NCBI RefSeq assembly: GCF_007830635.1
Contig: NZ_VLLA01000011.1
Location: forward strand, 62,001 to 126,000
Source: Bradyrhizobium huanghuaihaiense
Lineage (GTDB): Bacteria > Pseudomonadota > Alphaproteobacteria > Rhizobiales > Xanthobacteraceae
Length of the DNA: 64,000 nt
Reading direction: 5' to 3'
The notes under the pieces were generated by a model. The model did not search any database. It worked only from the letters and a program-made list of their open reading frames with translations, and was not told the origin of the DNA. Shown piece after piece: positions 33,960 through 43,410 of this stretch (within the stretch, counting starts at the first letter, position 1; the number at the start of each line of letters is the position of its first letter). The translations under genes were made by a program, and so were the position numbers.

Positions 33960-35125
33960 GCGGTGGCCGGCCGTCCGAACAGCCGCGCAATGCGCGCGTT
34001 GGACTTGTTGATGGCCTCCATGAGGCGGGGAGGCAGCTCGACCACGATGCCGCCGATGATCATCCACAGCCCGATGCCGATGGCGCCGACGACCATTGCG
34101 TACTGAACGAACACCGCCTCCGGCGATTTCACCGCCATCACCGAGCAGGCGAAGCCGGCCATGCGCAGGCCGAACACCGCGAGGATCGAGGAGCCGATCG
34201 AGAAGTTGCGGCTCTGGCGGGTGGTGCGAGGCGCACCCAGGAACGCGAAGGTGAGCACGGCAAAGGCGAAGGGATAGACCGGAGCCAACAGGCTGTCATG
34301 CAGGGCCGAGCGGAACTGCCCGGGAATCTGCTTGTAGACGGGATCATCCTCGGCCGGCGAGAACAGCTCCCAGAGATAGCGCTCGCGAATGCCGAGGGTG
34401 ACGTCGCGGCCCTGGCCCGAGAATTTCGACATGTCGAAGCCGTAGCGGCCGAACGCCACCAGCGCGGGATCGCGCTTGCCGGCCTCGAAGCGCTGGAGAT
34501 TGCCATCCTTCAGCACCAGGAAGGAGCCGTTCTCGTTCTTCACGACCTCGCCCTGCTCGGCGACGATCGAGACGCGCTCATTCGGATCGCGGCGGTCGTC
34601 GATGAAGATGCCGGCAAGGATGCCGCCGGGCTGCCGTTCGCGAATCCGGATCGTCAGGTTCTTGTCGAGCTGGGCGAAGCGGCCGGGCTGGAGGATGTTG
34701 GTGAGCACGTCGGCGGTGATCTCGGCGTCCCACTGCTTGATCCGCCGCATGCCGTCGGGCGCCAGATACGCCGCGATGAAGGCGACCAGCAGCGCCACCA
34801 CGCAGGTGGCGTAGAAGAACGGATAGAACAGCCGGAACGGCGAGAAGCCGGCGGCATTCATCACGATGATCTCGGAATCGGTCGCGAGCTTGTTCAGCGT
34901 GTGCGAGATCGCGATCATCAGCGCGATCGGCGAGATGATCAGGACCAGCGCCGGAATGACGAGGCTGGTGATGCCGAGGAAGGTGAGGATGGTCTGACCC
35001 TGGCTCGTCATCAGGTCGATGCCGCGCAACGCCTGCGTAATCCAGATCACGCCGGTGAGGCTGACCAGGACGAGCGCAAACGACGCCAGCGTCGTGCGGA
35101 AAATATACCTATCGATCGACCCCAT
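33956..35125 (-). CDS. lptF: LPS export permease LptF
   Basis: A 389-residue partner of LptG, same family and layout: helices near residues 10-35, 50-80 and 100-125, periplasmic domain, then helices near residues 270-370. MGSIDRYIFRTTLASFALVL is the typical start. First gene of the leftward operon lptF-lptG-lptD-surA-pdxA-rsmA, divergent from pepA. Confidence 0.95.
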   Translation of the reverse strand: MGSIDRYIFRTTLASFALVLVSLTGVIWITQALRGIDLMTSQGQTILTFLGITSLVIPALVLIISPIALMIAISHTLNKLATDSEIIVMNAAGFSPFRLFYPFFYATCVVALLVAFIAAYLAPDGMRRIKQWDAEITADVLTNILQPGRFAQLDKNLTIRIRERQPGGILAGIFIDDRRDPNERVSIVAEQGEVVKNENGSFLVLKDGNLQRFEAGKRDPALVAFGRYGFDMSKFSGQGRDVTLGIRERYLWELFSPAEDDPVYKQIPGQFRSALHDSLLAPVYPFAFAVLTFAFLGAPRTTRQSRNFSIGSSILAVFGLRMAGFACSVMAVKSPEAVFVQYAMVVGAIGIGLWMIIGGIVVELPPRLMEAINKSNARIARLFGRPATA

Positions 35126-35464
35126 GCGCTACCGCACGAATCCCACCAAGCCCCACTGCAGGCCGGAACTCCGGCTGTCCAACCAATCCCCGATCAGGGG
35201 ATCCCCAAGGTTGGCCAACCACCGCTTCCGCCGACTTACTCTCTCACTACCATCCCTTTGATCCGTCAACAAAATGGCTGCCCCGTGGCACCCTCAATAT
35301 ATGGTTAAGATTTCGCGCGTTGTGGCCTGGCGGCCACGGCGGTGCTTGGCATCTGCCGGGCCGGTGGCCCATAGTAGATAAAGTCCAGTGAATCGCCGTT
35401 CAGCTCCGGCCTGTGGCCGGGACCGCCGAACGGCAAAAAGCCCCATGTTTTGGAGGAGTTACCC
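35126..35464. promoter_or_regulatory. Divergent region lptF / pepA with structured pepA leader
   Basis: These 339 bp hold no ORF. Near pepA, GCCGTTC (35395-35401) pairs with GAACGGC (35428-35434) around an inner stem CCGGCC-TGT-GGCCGG, and AAAAAG follows. The structure ends 13 bp before the GGAGGAG ribosome site of pepA, so it may influence translation or early termination. Promoters for both directions must lie here but none was clear enough to place. Confidence 0.55.
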
Positions 35465-36964
<1,500 letters not shown>

Positions 36965-36968
36965 CCAA

Positions 36969-37421
36969 ATGACCGAAGTGCTGTTCTACCATCTGCAAAA
37001 CATGACGGTGGAGAACGTGTTGCCGCCGCTTCTCGAGAAATCGCTCGAGCGCGGCTGGCGCGTCGTGGTGCAATCGACCTCGGAGGAACGCGCCGATGCG
37101 CTCGACGCGCATTTGTGGACCTATCGCGACGATTCTTTCCTGCCGCATGCGACGTGGCGGGTGAACGATGCCGCCGACCAGCCGATCGTGCTGGCGATCG
37201 AGGAGGGCAATCCCAACGGCGCCAATGTCCGCTTCCTGGTCGACAACGCCGCATTGCCGCAGGATGCGCAGGGCTATGAGCGCATGGTGCTGCTGTTCAA
37301 CGGCGACGATCCGGATGCCCTCGCGTCGGCCCGCAGTGCCTGGACGGATTGCAAGGCGCGGGGATTTGATGTCACCTATTGGCAGGCCGACGAACGGGGC
37401 CGGTGGCAGCGTCGGAATTAG
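36969..37421 (+). CDS. holC: DNA polymerase III subunit chi
   Basis: A 150-residue clamp-loader accessory protein. MTEVLFYHLQNMTVENVLPP and SLERGWRVVVQSTSEERADAL (read in pieces) with LWTYRDDSFLPHAT near residue 50 are diagnostic of HolC. Chi links the replisome to single-strand binding protein. Start is 4 bp after pepA, a conserved pair. Confidence 0.95.
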   Translation: MTEVLFYHLQNMTVENVLPPLLEKSLERGWRVVVQSTSEERADALDAHLWTYRDDSFLPHATWRVNDAADQPIVLAIEEGNPNGANVRFLVDNAALPQDAQGYERMVLLFNGDDPDALASARSAWTDCKARGFDVTYWQADERGRWQRRN

Positions 37422-37548
37422 CGGCCGTTCGCAATTAATGATAATTTGCACTTTTGGGGTAAGGCTGGTCTCGGCCACCTTCGTGCCGCAAAGTGATGTT
37501 GGGACAATCGTTTAGGGCCGGTCCTTCACGCGGGGAATTTAGTTTATC

Positions 37549-38076
37549 GTGCGACATCAAAAGCTTCCCAGCTCGCTCATAGTTGTGTTGGCTGCCGTAG
37601 CACCGCTGGTTGCGGGCTGCTCGGGGACCGATCTGCTGTCGAAGGACGCCGAATGGTTCCAGAAGCCGGGTCGTCTCTTCATCAAGAACATCTCGATCGA
37701 GTCGCCGCCGCTGACCCCGGACAAGCCGGTGGGCGCCGAGGATCTCGTCAGCGCCGACGGCGCCTGTCCCGGCATGGCGCCAGCGCCCGGGCCGGCTGAC
37801 GCCAATGCGTCGACGACGGCAGCGGCGCCGACGGGCGGCACGGTCGCGCTCGGCCACACCGAATGCGACGTGGTGCGCGGCATCGGCGCGCCCTCGACCG
37901 TCAATCTCTCCAATGACGCCGCCGGCCGCCGCGTCGCCGTCGTCACCTGGACCACCGGGCCGCGCGCCGGCATCTACACCTTCACGTCCGGCCGCCTGTC
38001 CTCGATCGAAGGCACGCCGGAAGCGCCGGTCATGCCGAAGGGGACCAAGCCGAAGCCGAAGAAGAAGTCGGCGTAA
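37549..38076 (+). CDS. Putative lipoprotein
   Basis: A 175-residue protein with a lipoprotein signal: a basic start, the hydrophobic LIVVLAAVAPLVAGC and the lipobox Cys near residue 24. The mature part has a Pro/Ala/Thr-rich linker near residues 80-105 and a compact domain with one more Cys pair region (GACPGMAP; HTECDVVRGIGAPSTVNL). DVVRGIGAPSTVNLSND recalls small outer-membrane SmpA/BamE-like folds, but weakly. The start is GTG at 37549. It ends with a Lys-rich tail and a terminator. Confidence 0.75.
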   Translation: MRHQKLPSSLIVVLAAVAPLVAGCSGTDLLSKDAEWFQKPGRLFIKNISIESPPLTPDKPVGAEDLVSADGACPGMAPAPGPADANASTTAAAPTGGTVALGHTECDVVRGIGAPSTVNLSNDAAGRRVAVVTWTTGPRAGIYTFTSGRLSSIEGTPEAPVMPKGTKPKPKKKSA

Positions 38077-38087
38077 GGTGAGCTTGC

Positions 38088-38115
38088 GGGACGGCTATGG
38101 CCGTCCCTTCATTGC
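38088..38115 (+). terminator. Intrinsic terminator after the lipoprotein gene
   Basis: GGGACGGC and GCCGTCCC form a perfect 8-bp stem around TATG, 11 bp after the stop codon, followed by TTCATT. It separates the rightward lipoprotein gene from the convergent methyltransferase gene. Confidence 0.7.
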
Positions 38116-38185
38116 ATCCTCGAACGACAGGACCTGACCGCTCGGTCCCCGGATTGCGGCGATCGCCGTTCGCGCCCGCGCATCA

Positions 38186-38974
38186 TCAAGCGGCTTTGCG
38201 TCCCTTGATCGCGGTGGCCGAGGCATGAACCGTGATCTGTCCGCGCGCGCTCGCCGGCAGCCTTGCCTGCAGGCGGCGCTTGAGCTCTGCGCTCTCCGTC
38301 TCCGACAGCCTTGCCAATACGCCGGCCGGGCTGCTGACGACCATCGATAGCCAGTAGTCGTCGAAATTCGCAAACGTTCGTTCGACAACGAGTTCGCGCG
38401 TCTCGACCTCGCGGAGGCCGAGCTCCGCCCAAAGCGGCTTCAGCGCCTCGAACCGCGATACGTCCACACTCGGCGGACGCTGTGCAGGTTTGCCGAGCGC
38501 ATCCATCTCCTCCCACAGCGGCTGCGTGGGCGAGCCGCCCCGGACGATGTCCCAGGTGTAGGACGCGACCATGCCGCCGGGCCTGGTGACGCGGACCATC
38601 TCGGCGGCACCTTTATGCGCGTCGGGGACGAAGAACAGCGCCAGCGCCATCACCGCGACGTCGAAGCGGTCGGCGTCGTAGGGAAGTGCCATGGCATCAC
38701 CAGTCGAAAGCTCGACCTGCTTTGCCGATAGTTTCGCGCGCGCCGTCGCGATCTGTGCGTCGGAGGGATCGATCGCGCAAACGGACGACGGGGCGGACGC
38801 CGCAAGGATGAGCTCGGTAAACGCGCCATTGCCGCATCCGACGTCGATCCAGGCCAATCCGGGGCGAGGCGCCAGCCAGTCCAGGAAAAGAGTCCCGGCC
38901 GATCGGCTCCAGGGCGCCATGAAGCGCTCGTAAGCCACGCCGTCGGTGAACTTGATCGGTTCGAGCGCAGACAT
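38186..38974 (-). CDS. Class I SAM-dependent methyltransferase
   Basis: A 262-residue soluble enzyme. The SAM loop is LAWIDVGCGNGAFTELIL near residue 40, the acidic motif SVCAIDPSDAQIATAR follows, then TGDAMALPYDADRFDVAVMA near residue 92 (read in two parts) and the post-motif MVRVTRPGGMVASYTWD near residue 125. It belongs to the Methyltransf_11 / UbiE-like group. Substrate unknown. It stands alone on the minus strand; the 226 bp before it to the next gene hold nothing supportable. Confidence 0.9.
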   Translation of the reverse strand: MSALEPIKFTDGVAYERFMAPWSRSAGTLFLDWLAPRPGLAWIDVGCGNGAFTELILAASAPSSVCAIDPSDAQIATARAKLSAKQVELSTGDAMALPYDADRFDVAVMALALFFVPDAHKGAAEMVRVTRPGGMVASYTWDIVRGGSPTQPLWEEMDALGKPAQRPPSVDVSRFEALKPLWAELGLREVETRELVVERTFANFDDYWLSMVVSSPAGVLARLSETESAELKRRLQARLPASARGQITVHASATAIKGRKAA

Positions 38975-39200
38975 TCGAGATATCCCTGATCATTGCTTGT
39001 TTGGAAATCGCTTGGCTAGAATCGCTTGGACTGAAAATGCCGATCGTTCTCGACCTGGAGTCCGATCATCCCCCGGTGCGCTGACGCGAATTGCGTCCAA
39101 CGTAACCCCAAATGCGCGCAACAGACACGGGCTATTTCGTCGGCAGGCGCGGATATTTCCGATTGACGGGCCGCCTGCAGACCCGGCGCCACCCAGGAAG

Positions 39201-41063
39201 CTAACCCGTCGCCTCGTCGAACTGCGTGCTCGCCTCGAGCCATTGCTCTTCCGCGCGCGCCAGCGCGTCGGCGGCATTGGCGCGCGCTTTCGAAAGCTGC
39301 GCGGCCTGCTTGGGATCGCGCGTAAAAATGTCGGGCAGGGCGAGCGCCGTGTCGATCTTGGCGATGATGTCGCTGACGCGGGCGATCTCGGCTTCGGCCT
39401 CCGCGATGCGCTTCTTCAGCGAGCCGCGATTGTCCGACTTCGGGCGCTGCGGCTTTTCGCTTGGCGCATTTCGCTCGCGCGGGGCGGGTTCGGCATTGCG
39501 CGTCGACAGAACGAGACGGCGGTATTCGTCGAGGTCGCCGTCGTAATTGGTGACGGTGCGGTCGGCGACGATCCAGAGCCGCTCGGCGCAGGCTTCGATC
39601 AAATAGCGGTCGTGCGAGACCATGATCACCGCGCCGGGGAATTCGTTGATCGCCTCCGCGAGGGCGGCGCGGCTATCGATGTCGAGATGGTTGGTCGGCT
39701 CGTCCAGGATGATCATGTTGGGGCCGAAGAAGGTCGCAAGCCCCAGCAGGAGTCGCGCCTTCTCGCCGCCCGACAATTTGCCCACCTTGGTGTCGGCGGC
39801 CTTGCCCGAAAAACCGATCGCGCCGGCGCGCGCCCGCACTTTGGCTTCGGGCGCATCGCCCATCAGCTTGCGAACGTGGTCGTAGGCGGAGGCGTCCTCG
39901 TTGAGCTCATCGAGCTGGTGCTGCGCGAAATAGGCGATGGACAGCTTGTCCGCGCGCGTAACTCTCCCTGAGAACGGCGCAAGCCGCCCGGCGAGCAGCT
40001 TTACGAGCGTCGACTTGCCGTTGCCATTGGCGCCTAACAGCGCAATGCGGTCGTCATTGTCGATGCGCAAGGTGACGCGGCCCAGCACCGGCGTCGACGG
40101 ATCGTAGCCGACGGAAGCGTTGTCCACCGCGATGATCGGCGGCGACAGGATCTTTTCCGGCGCGGGAAAGGAGATCTCGCGCACGTCCTCGGTGACCAGC
40201 GCCGTGATCGGCTTCAGGCGCTCCAGCATTTTCACGCGAGACTGTGCCTGCCGCGCCTTGGACGCCTTGGCCTTGAAGCGGTCGACGAAGGCCTGCAGGC
40301 GGGCGCGCTCGGCCTCCTGGCGCTTGACCGCCTTGGCATCGAGCAGCTCGCGCGCGGCGCGCTGCTCCTCGAAGGAGGAGTAGGTGCCCTTGTAGAGCGT
40401 GAGCTTGCCGCGCTCCAGATGCAGGATCTGGTCGACCGAGCTTTCGAGGAGATCGCGGTCGTGGCTGATCACGATCACCGTGCGCGGATAATGCGCCAGG
40501 TGATCCTCCAGCCACAGCGTGCCTTCGAGGTCGAGATAGTTGGTGGGCTCGTCGAGCAGCAACAGATCGGGGGCGGCGAACAGCGTCGCGGCGAGCGCGA
40601 CGCGCATGCGCCAGCCGCCGGAGAATTCGGCACAGGGACGGAGCTGATCGGCGGCGGAAAAGCCGAGGCCGGAGAGGATCGCAGCCGCGCGTGCGGGCGC
40701 TGAATGCGCGTCGATGTCGACGAGGCGGGTCTGGATCTCCGCGATCCGGTGCGGATCGGTCGCGCTCTCCGCTTCGTGCAGCAGCGCGTCGCGCTCGAGG
40801 TCAGCCTTCAGCACGACCGTGATCAGGCTTTCGGGGCCGTTCGGAGCCTCTTGCGCCAGGCTGCCGACGCGCCAGCGCGGCGGCAGGGTCACCGTGCCGT
40901 GTTCGGCCGCCAGCTCGCCGCGGATCACCTTGAACAGGGTCGACTTGCCGGTGCCATTGCGCCCAACCAGGCCGACGCGCGATCCGGGCGTGATCTGCAC
41001 GGAACTCTGGTCAATCAAAAGGCGTCCGGCGAGGCGGATGGAGAGGTCGGTGATGGAGAGCAT
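39201..41063 (-). CDS. ABC-F family ATPase
   Basis: A 620-residue protein with two ABC domains and no membrane helices. Domain 1 has Walker A GRNGTGKST near residue 35, FSGGWRMRVALA and LLLLDEPTNYLD; domain 2 has GANGNGKST near residue 345, LSGGEKARLLL and MIILDEPTNHLD. The inter-domain linker (residues ~240-290) and a C-terminal coiled coil (residues ~550-615) follow the Uup / YheS layout. ABC-F proteins act on ribosomes, some giving antibiotic resistance. Housekeeping Uup-like role is more likely here. Confidence 0.93.
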   Translation of the reverse strand: MLSITDLSIRLAGRLLIDQSSVQITPGSRVGLVGRNGTGKSTLFKVIRGELAAEHGTVTLPPRWRVGSLAQEAPNGPESLITVVLKADLERDALLHEAESATDPHRIAEIQTRLVDIDAHSAPARAAAILSGLGFSAADQLRPCAEFSGGWRMRVALAATLFAAPDLLLLDEPTNYLDLEGTLWLEDHLAHYPRTVIVISHDRDLLESSVDQILHLERGKLTLYKGTYSSFEEQRAARELLDAKAVKRQEAERARLQAFVDRFKAKASKARQAQSRVKMLERLKPITALVTEDVREISFPAPEKILSPPIIAVDNASVGYDPSTPVLGRVTLRIDNDDRIALLGANGNGKSTLVKLLAGRLAPFSGRVTRADKLSIAYFAQHQLDELNEDASAYDHVRKLMGDAPEAKVRARAGAIGFSGKAADTKVGKLSGGEKARLLLGLATFFGPNMIILDEPTNHLDIDSRAALAEAINEFPGAVIMVSHDRYLIEACAERLWIVADRTVTNYDGDLDEYRRLVLSTRNAEPAPRERNAPSEKPQRPKSDNRGSLKKRIAEAEAEIARVSDIIAKIDTALALPDIFTRDPKQAAQLSKARANAADALARAEEQWLEASTQFDEATG

Positions 41064-41109
41064 GCGGCCTTGTCACCGCAAGGCGCGCCGAACGCAACTC
41101 GTTTTTCCG

Positions 41110-41283
41110 TCAGTGCGCCTCGCGCTCGCGCCGCTTCAGCTCATTGAGGAGCTGCTCGAGATGCGTCGGCAACCGGGGTTCGGGCCGCAGGCTCTGCTGG
41201 AGCCGTTCTCCCACGGCATCGCAGATCGAGCGGCTGGTGCGCCGATCGATCTGTTCGCTGTCATTGGCGAGAAGGCCGGTCAT
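41110..41283 (-). CDS. Small hypothetical protein
   Basis: A 57-residue hydrophilic protein starting MTGLLANDSEQIDRRTSRSI and ending NELKRREREAH, mostly helical. ATG at 41283 follows GGAACC at a normal distance. I have the impression of a conserved rhizobial family of unknown function. The frame extends to 41409, but that part contains non-coding-like sequence. It lies 46 bp before the ABC-F gene on the same strand. Confidence 0.65.
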   Translation of the reverse strand: MTGLLANDSEQIDRRTSRSICDAVGERLQQSLRPEPRLPTHLEQLLNELKRREREAH

Positions 41284-41405
41284 AACGAGGTTCCATGTTG
41301 CGGAGTAACGACACGGTACCAAGTCATTGACCCCCCGGATGGTTTCGCCATTCTTGGGGGATGTCCGGCGCTCTAGCAAAAATTGTATGAATTCGTCGTA
41401 GCCGC

Positions 41406-41444
41406 CCAAAAATGAGGCCCCGGCGGGGGGATCGCCAGGGCCTC
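41406..41444 (-). terminator. Intrinsic terminator after the Gly/His/Trp-rich secreted protein
   Basis: Read on the minus strand, GAGGCCCTGGC and GCCGGGGCCTC make an 11-pair stem (one T-G wobble) around ATCCCCCC, followed by ATTTTTGG. It is 64 bp past the stop of the 85-residue secreted protein gene. Confidence 0.85.
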
Positions 41445-41508
41445 TCCAGGGGGGTACCTGGGGGGCTTAGGTACCGTTGGAAGGTGCTTTGGGAAGGTGC
41501 TGTCGGGC

Positions 41509-41766
41509 TCAGTAGCAGCGGTTGATCAGCCGCCAGCGGGGTCCCCAGGGGGTCGGGACCAGCCGGCGCACATAGCAGCCGCCATAACCGTAGGAGACGG
41601 GGGCATAGAAGCGCGGGCCACCCCAGCCGTAGCCGTGGTGCCAGCCACCGCCACCGCCGGGCCAGCCCCAGCCGCCGCCATGCCAGTGCGCGGAGGCCGA
41701 GGTCGGTGCCAGCGCGGCACCCAGCGCAACCGCGGCGACAGCGGCAAGCGAAAGTTTCCTCAACAT
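41509..41766 (-). CDS. Small secreted Gly/His/Trp/Tyr-rich protein
   Basis: An 85-residue protein. The signal peptide (LSLAAVAAVALGAALAPTSASA) is followed by a mature part of about 60 residues dominated by Gly, Trp, His and Tyr (HWHGGGWGWPGGGGGWHHGY), with two cysteines near the end (GGCYVRRLV and INRCY). Similar small proteins are called sulfur-globule-like in databases; the role is not known. Histidine clusters could bind metals. ATG follows GAGGAGATCACC. Confidence 0.8.
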   Translation of the reverse strand: MLRKLSLAAVAAVALGAALAPTSASAHWHGGGWGWPGGGGGWHHGYGWGGPRFYAPVSYGYGGCYVRRLVPTPWGPRWRLINRCY

Positions 41767-42078
41767 GGTGATCTCCTCAAGACTGCCGGCGCGGGGCTAT
41801 CGCGTCGAAGGAAAGGCCGCCGAAACGTTCCGCCTGTCGATCAGGCCTCGGTTTCGATAGGCCCGACCTTACGCCGGCGAGGCTGAACCAAACCCTGAAT
41901 GGCGGCTTCAGATTCGGTTCATCTGGGTGAAATCTCGGTAATCCATCCCTAAATCCGATTGGGCCGCCCTGCGGCGAAGCGCCCGTGAGAGGGGGTTGGC
42001 GGTCGCTTGCCGTCCGGCAAAGGCGCCGATATAAGCCCCGCAACTCCGAACCACCGCTTTCTTCCCAAGGACAAGATT
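41767..42078. other. Divergent region, secreted protein / ndk
   Basis: These 312 bp hold promoters for the leftward secreted-protein gene and rightward ndk. Open frames on the minus strand here have no ribosome site or recognisable content. No repeat or operator stood out. Confidence 0.5.
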
Positions 42079-42501
42079 ATGGCCATCGAACGCACTTTCT
42101 CGATCATCAAGCCCGACGCGACCGCGCGTAACCTGACCGGTGCGGTCAACGCCGTGATCGAGAAGGCGGGCCTGCGCATCGTCGCGCAGAAGCGCATCCG
42201 CATGACCAAGGAACAGGCCGAGACCTTCTATGCGGTCCACAAGGCCCGTCCGTTCTTCGGCGAGCTCGTCGAGTTCATGACCTCGGGCCCGGTCGTCGTG
42301 CAGGTGCTCGAAGCCGAGAACGCCATCGCCAAGTATCGGGACGCCATGGGCGCGACCGATCCGTCCAAGGCGGCCGAGGGTACGATCCGCAAGCTCTACG
42401 CAAAGTCGATCGGCGAGAACTCCGCACACGGTTCGGATGCCCCGGAGACCGCCGCGATCGAGATCGCGCAGTTCTTCTCGGGCAACGAGATCGTCGGCTG
42501 A
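42079..42501 (+). CDS. ndk: Nucleoside diphosphate kinase
   Basis: A 140-residue enzyme that balances nucleoside triphosphates by transferring phosphate through a histidine. MAIERTFSIIKPDATARNLT is the start, and the phospho-His is in SIGENSAHGSDAPETAAIEI (His near residue 118). ATG at 42079 follows AAGGACAAGATT. Complete and normal. Confidence 0.97.
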   Translation: MAIERTFSIIKPDATARNLTGAVNAVIEKAGLRIVAQKRIRMTKEQAETFYAVHKARPFFGELVEFMTSGPVVVQVLEAENAIAKYRDAMGATDPSKAAEGTIRKLYAKSIGENSAHGSDAPETAAIEIAQFFSGNEIVG

Positions 42502-42545
42502 TCCATCAGCCGAACAGTTGAGACGACGGGGGATAAGGACTCATT

Positions 42546-43406
42546 GTGAATTGGCTCTGGCAGATCTTCGATCCCGCTACGATCGGGGCATTCTTCACCC
42601 AGTTCCGCAATGAGATGGCCGAACCGACCTTCTGGATTGCGGTCGGCAAGATCATCTGGATCAACATCCTGCTCTCCGGCGACAACGCGCTGGTGATCGC
42701 GCTTGCCTGCCGCGGCCTGAAGCCGCGGCACCGGCTGTGGGGCATGATCTTCGGTGCCGGCGCGGCGGTGCTGCTGCGGATCATCTTCACCGGCATCGTC
42801 GCGAGCCTGATGGAGCTGCCGTATCTCAAGCTCGTCGGCGGTCTCGCGCTGATCGTGATCGCGGCCAAGCTGCTGGTGCCGGAAAACGAGGACGAGGACG
42901 ACGTCGAGTCCGCCTCGCATCTGTGGCAGGCGGTGCAGATCGTCGTGGTCGCCGACATCGTCATGAGTCTCGACAACGTCATTGCGGTCGCCGCCGCGGC
43001 CAATGGCAGCGTACCGCTCCTGATCCTCGGCCTTGCCATCAGTGTTCCGCTGATCGTCGCCGGCGCGGCCCTGATCATGGCGCTGCTCGCAAAGCTGCCG
43101 GTGCTGGTGTGGGCCGGTGCCGCGCTGCTCGGCTGGATCGCGGGCGAGGTGATCGCGACCGATCCCGGCGTCGCGCCGAGGCTGCACACGCTGTTCGACG
43201 GCCCGCTCGGCGCCTCGCTGGACAAGATCCTCGCCGGCTTGCGCATCCCGCTGCAATTCGGCCATGGCGGGTCGGGCGGCGAATATCTCTGTGCGGCGCT
43301 CGGTGTCGTCGTGGTGCTGGTCGTCGGCACGATCTGGCGCCGACGTAGCCTGAGTGCGGCCGCGCTGGAATCCTCCGAGCGGCACGCCAAGGCGTCGGCG
43401 GAATAG
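42546..43406 (+). CDS. TerC family integral membrane protein
   Basis: A 286-residue membrane protein with seven or eight helices and the two TerC metal-site blocks, NILLSGDNALVIALACRG near residue 45 and DIVMSLDNVIAVAAAANG near residue 140. The family includes proteins linked to tellurite resistance and to manganese export. A Glu/Asp-rich loop (ENEDEDDVE) lies between the halves. The GTG start at 42546 has AAGGA eight bases upstream. It converges with ppx at 4 bp. Confidence 0.92.
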   Translation: MNWLWQIFDPATIGAFFTQFRNEMAEPTFWIAVGKIIWINILLSGDNALVIALACRGLKPRHRLWGMIFGAGAAVLLRIIFTGIVASLMELPYLKLVGGLALIVIAAKLLVPENEDEDDVESASHLWQAVQIVVVADIVMSLDNVIAVAAAANGSVPLLILGLAISVPLIVAGAALIMALLAKLPVLVWAGAALLGWIAGEVIATDPGVAPRLHTLFDGPLGASLDKILAGLRIPLQFGHGGSGGEYLCAALGVVVVLVVGTIWRRRSLSAAALESSERHAKASAE

Positions 43407-43410
43407 TTCT

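Noticed and set aside
38975..39200. Short leftward ORFs between the methyltransferase and ABC-F genes
   Set aside because: Overlapping alternatives in several frames with no conserved-looking sequence; a small direct repeat (AATCGCTTGG) is the only structure.
39201..41063. ABC-F gene as an antibiotic-resistance determinant
   Set aside because: The linker and C-terminal coiled coil fit housekeeping Uup/YheS-like proteins, and there is no attenuator leader or resistance context.
41777..42043. An 88-codon leftward ORF between the secreted protein and ndk
   Set aside because: No ribosome site, composition typical of non-coding GC-rich DNA, and it would occupy the whole promoter region of ndk.
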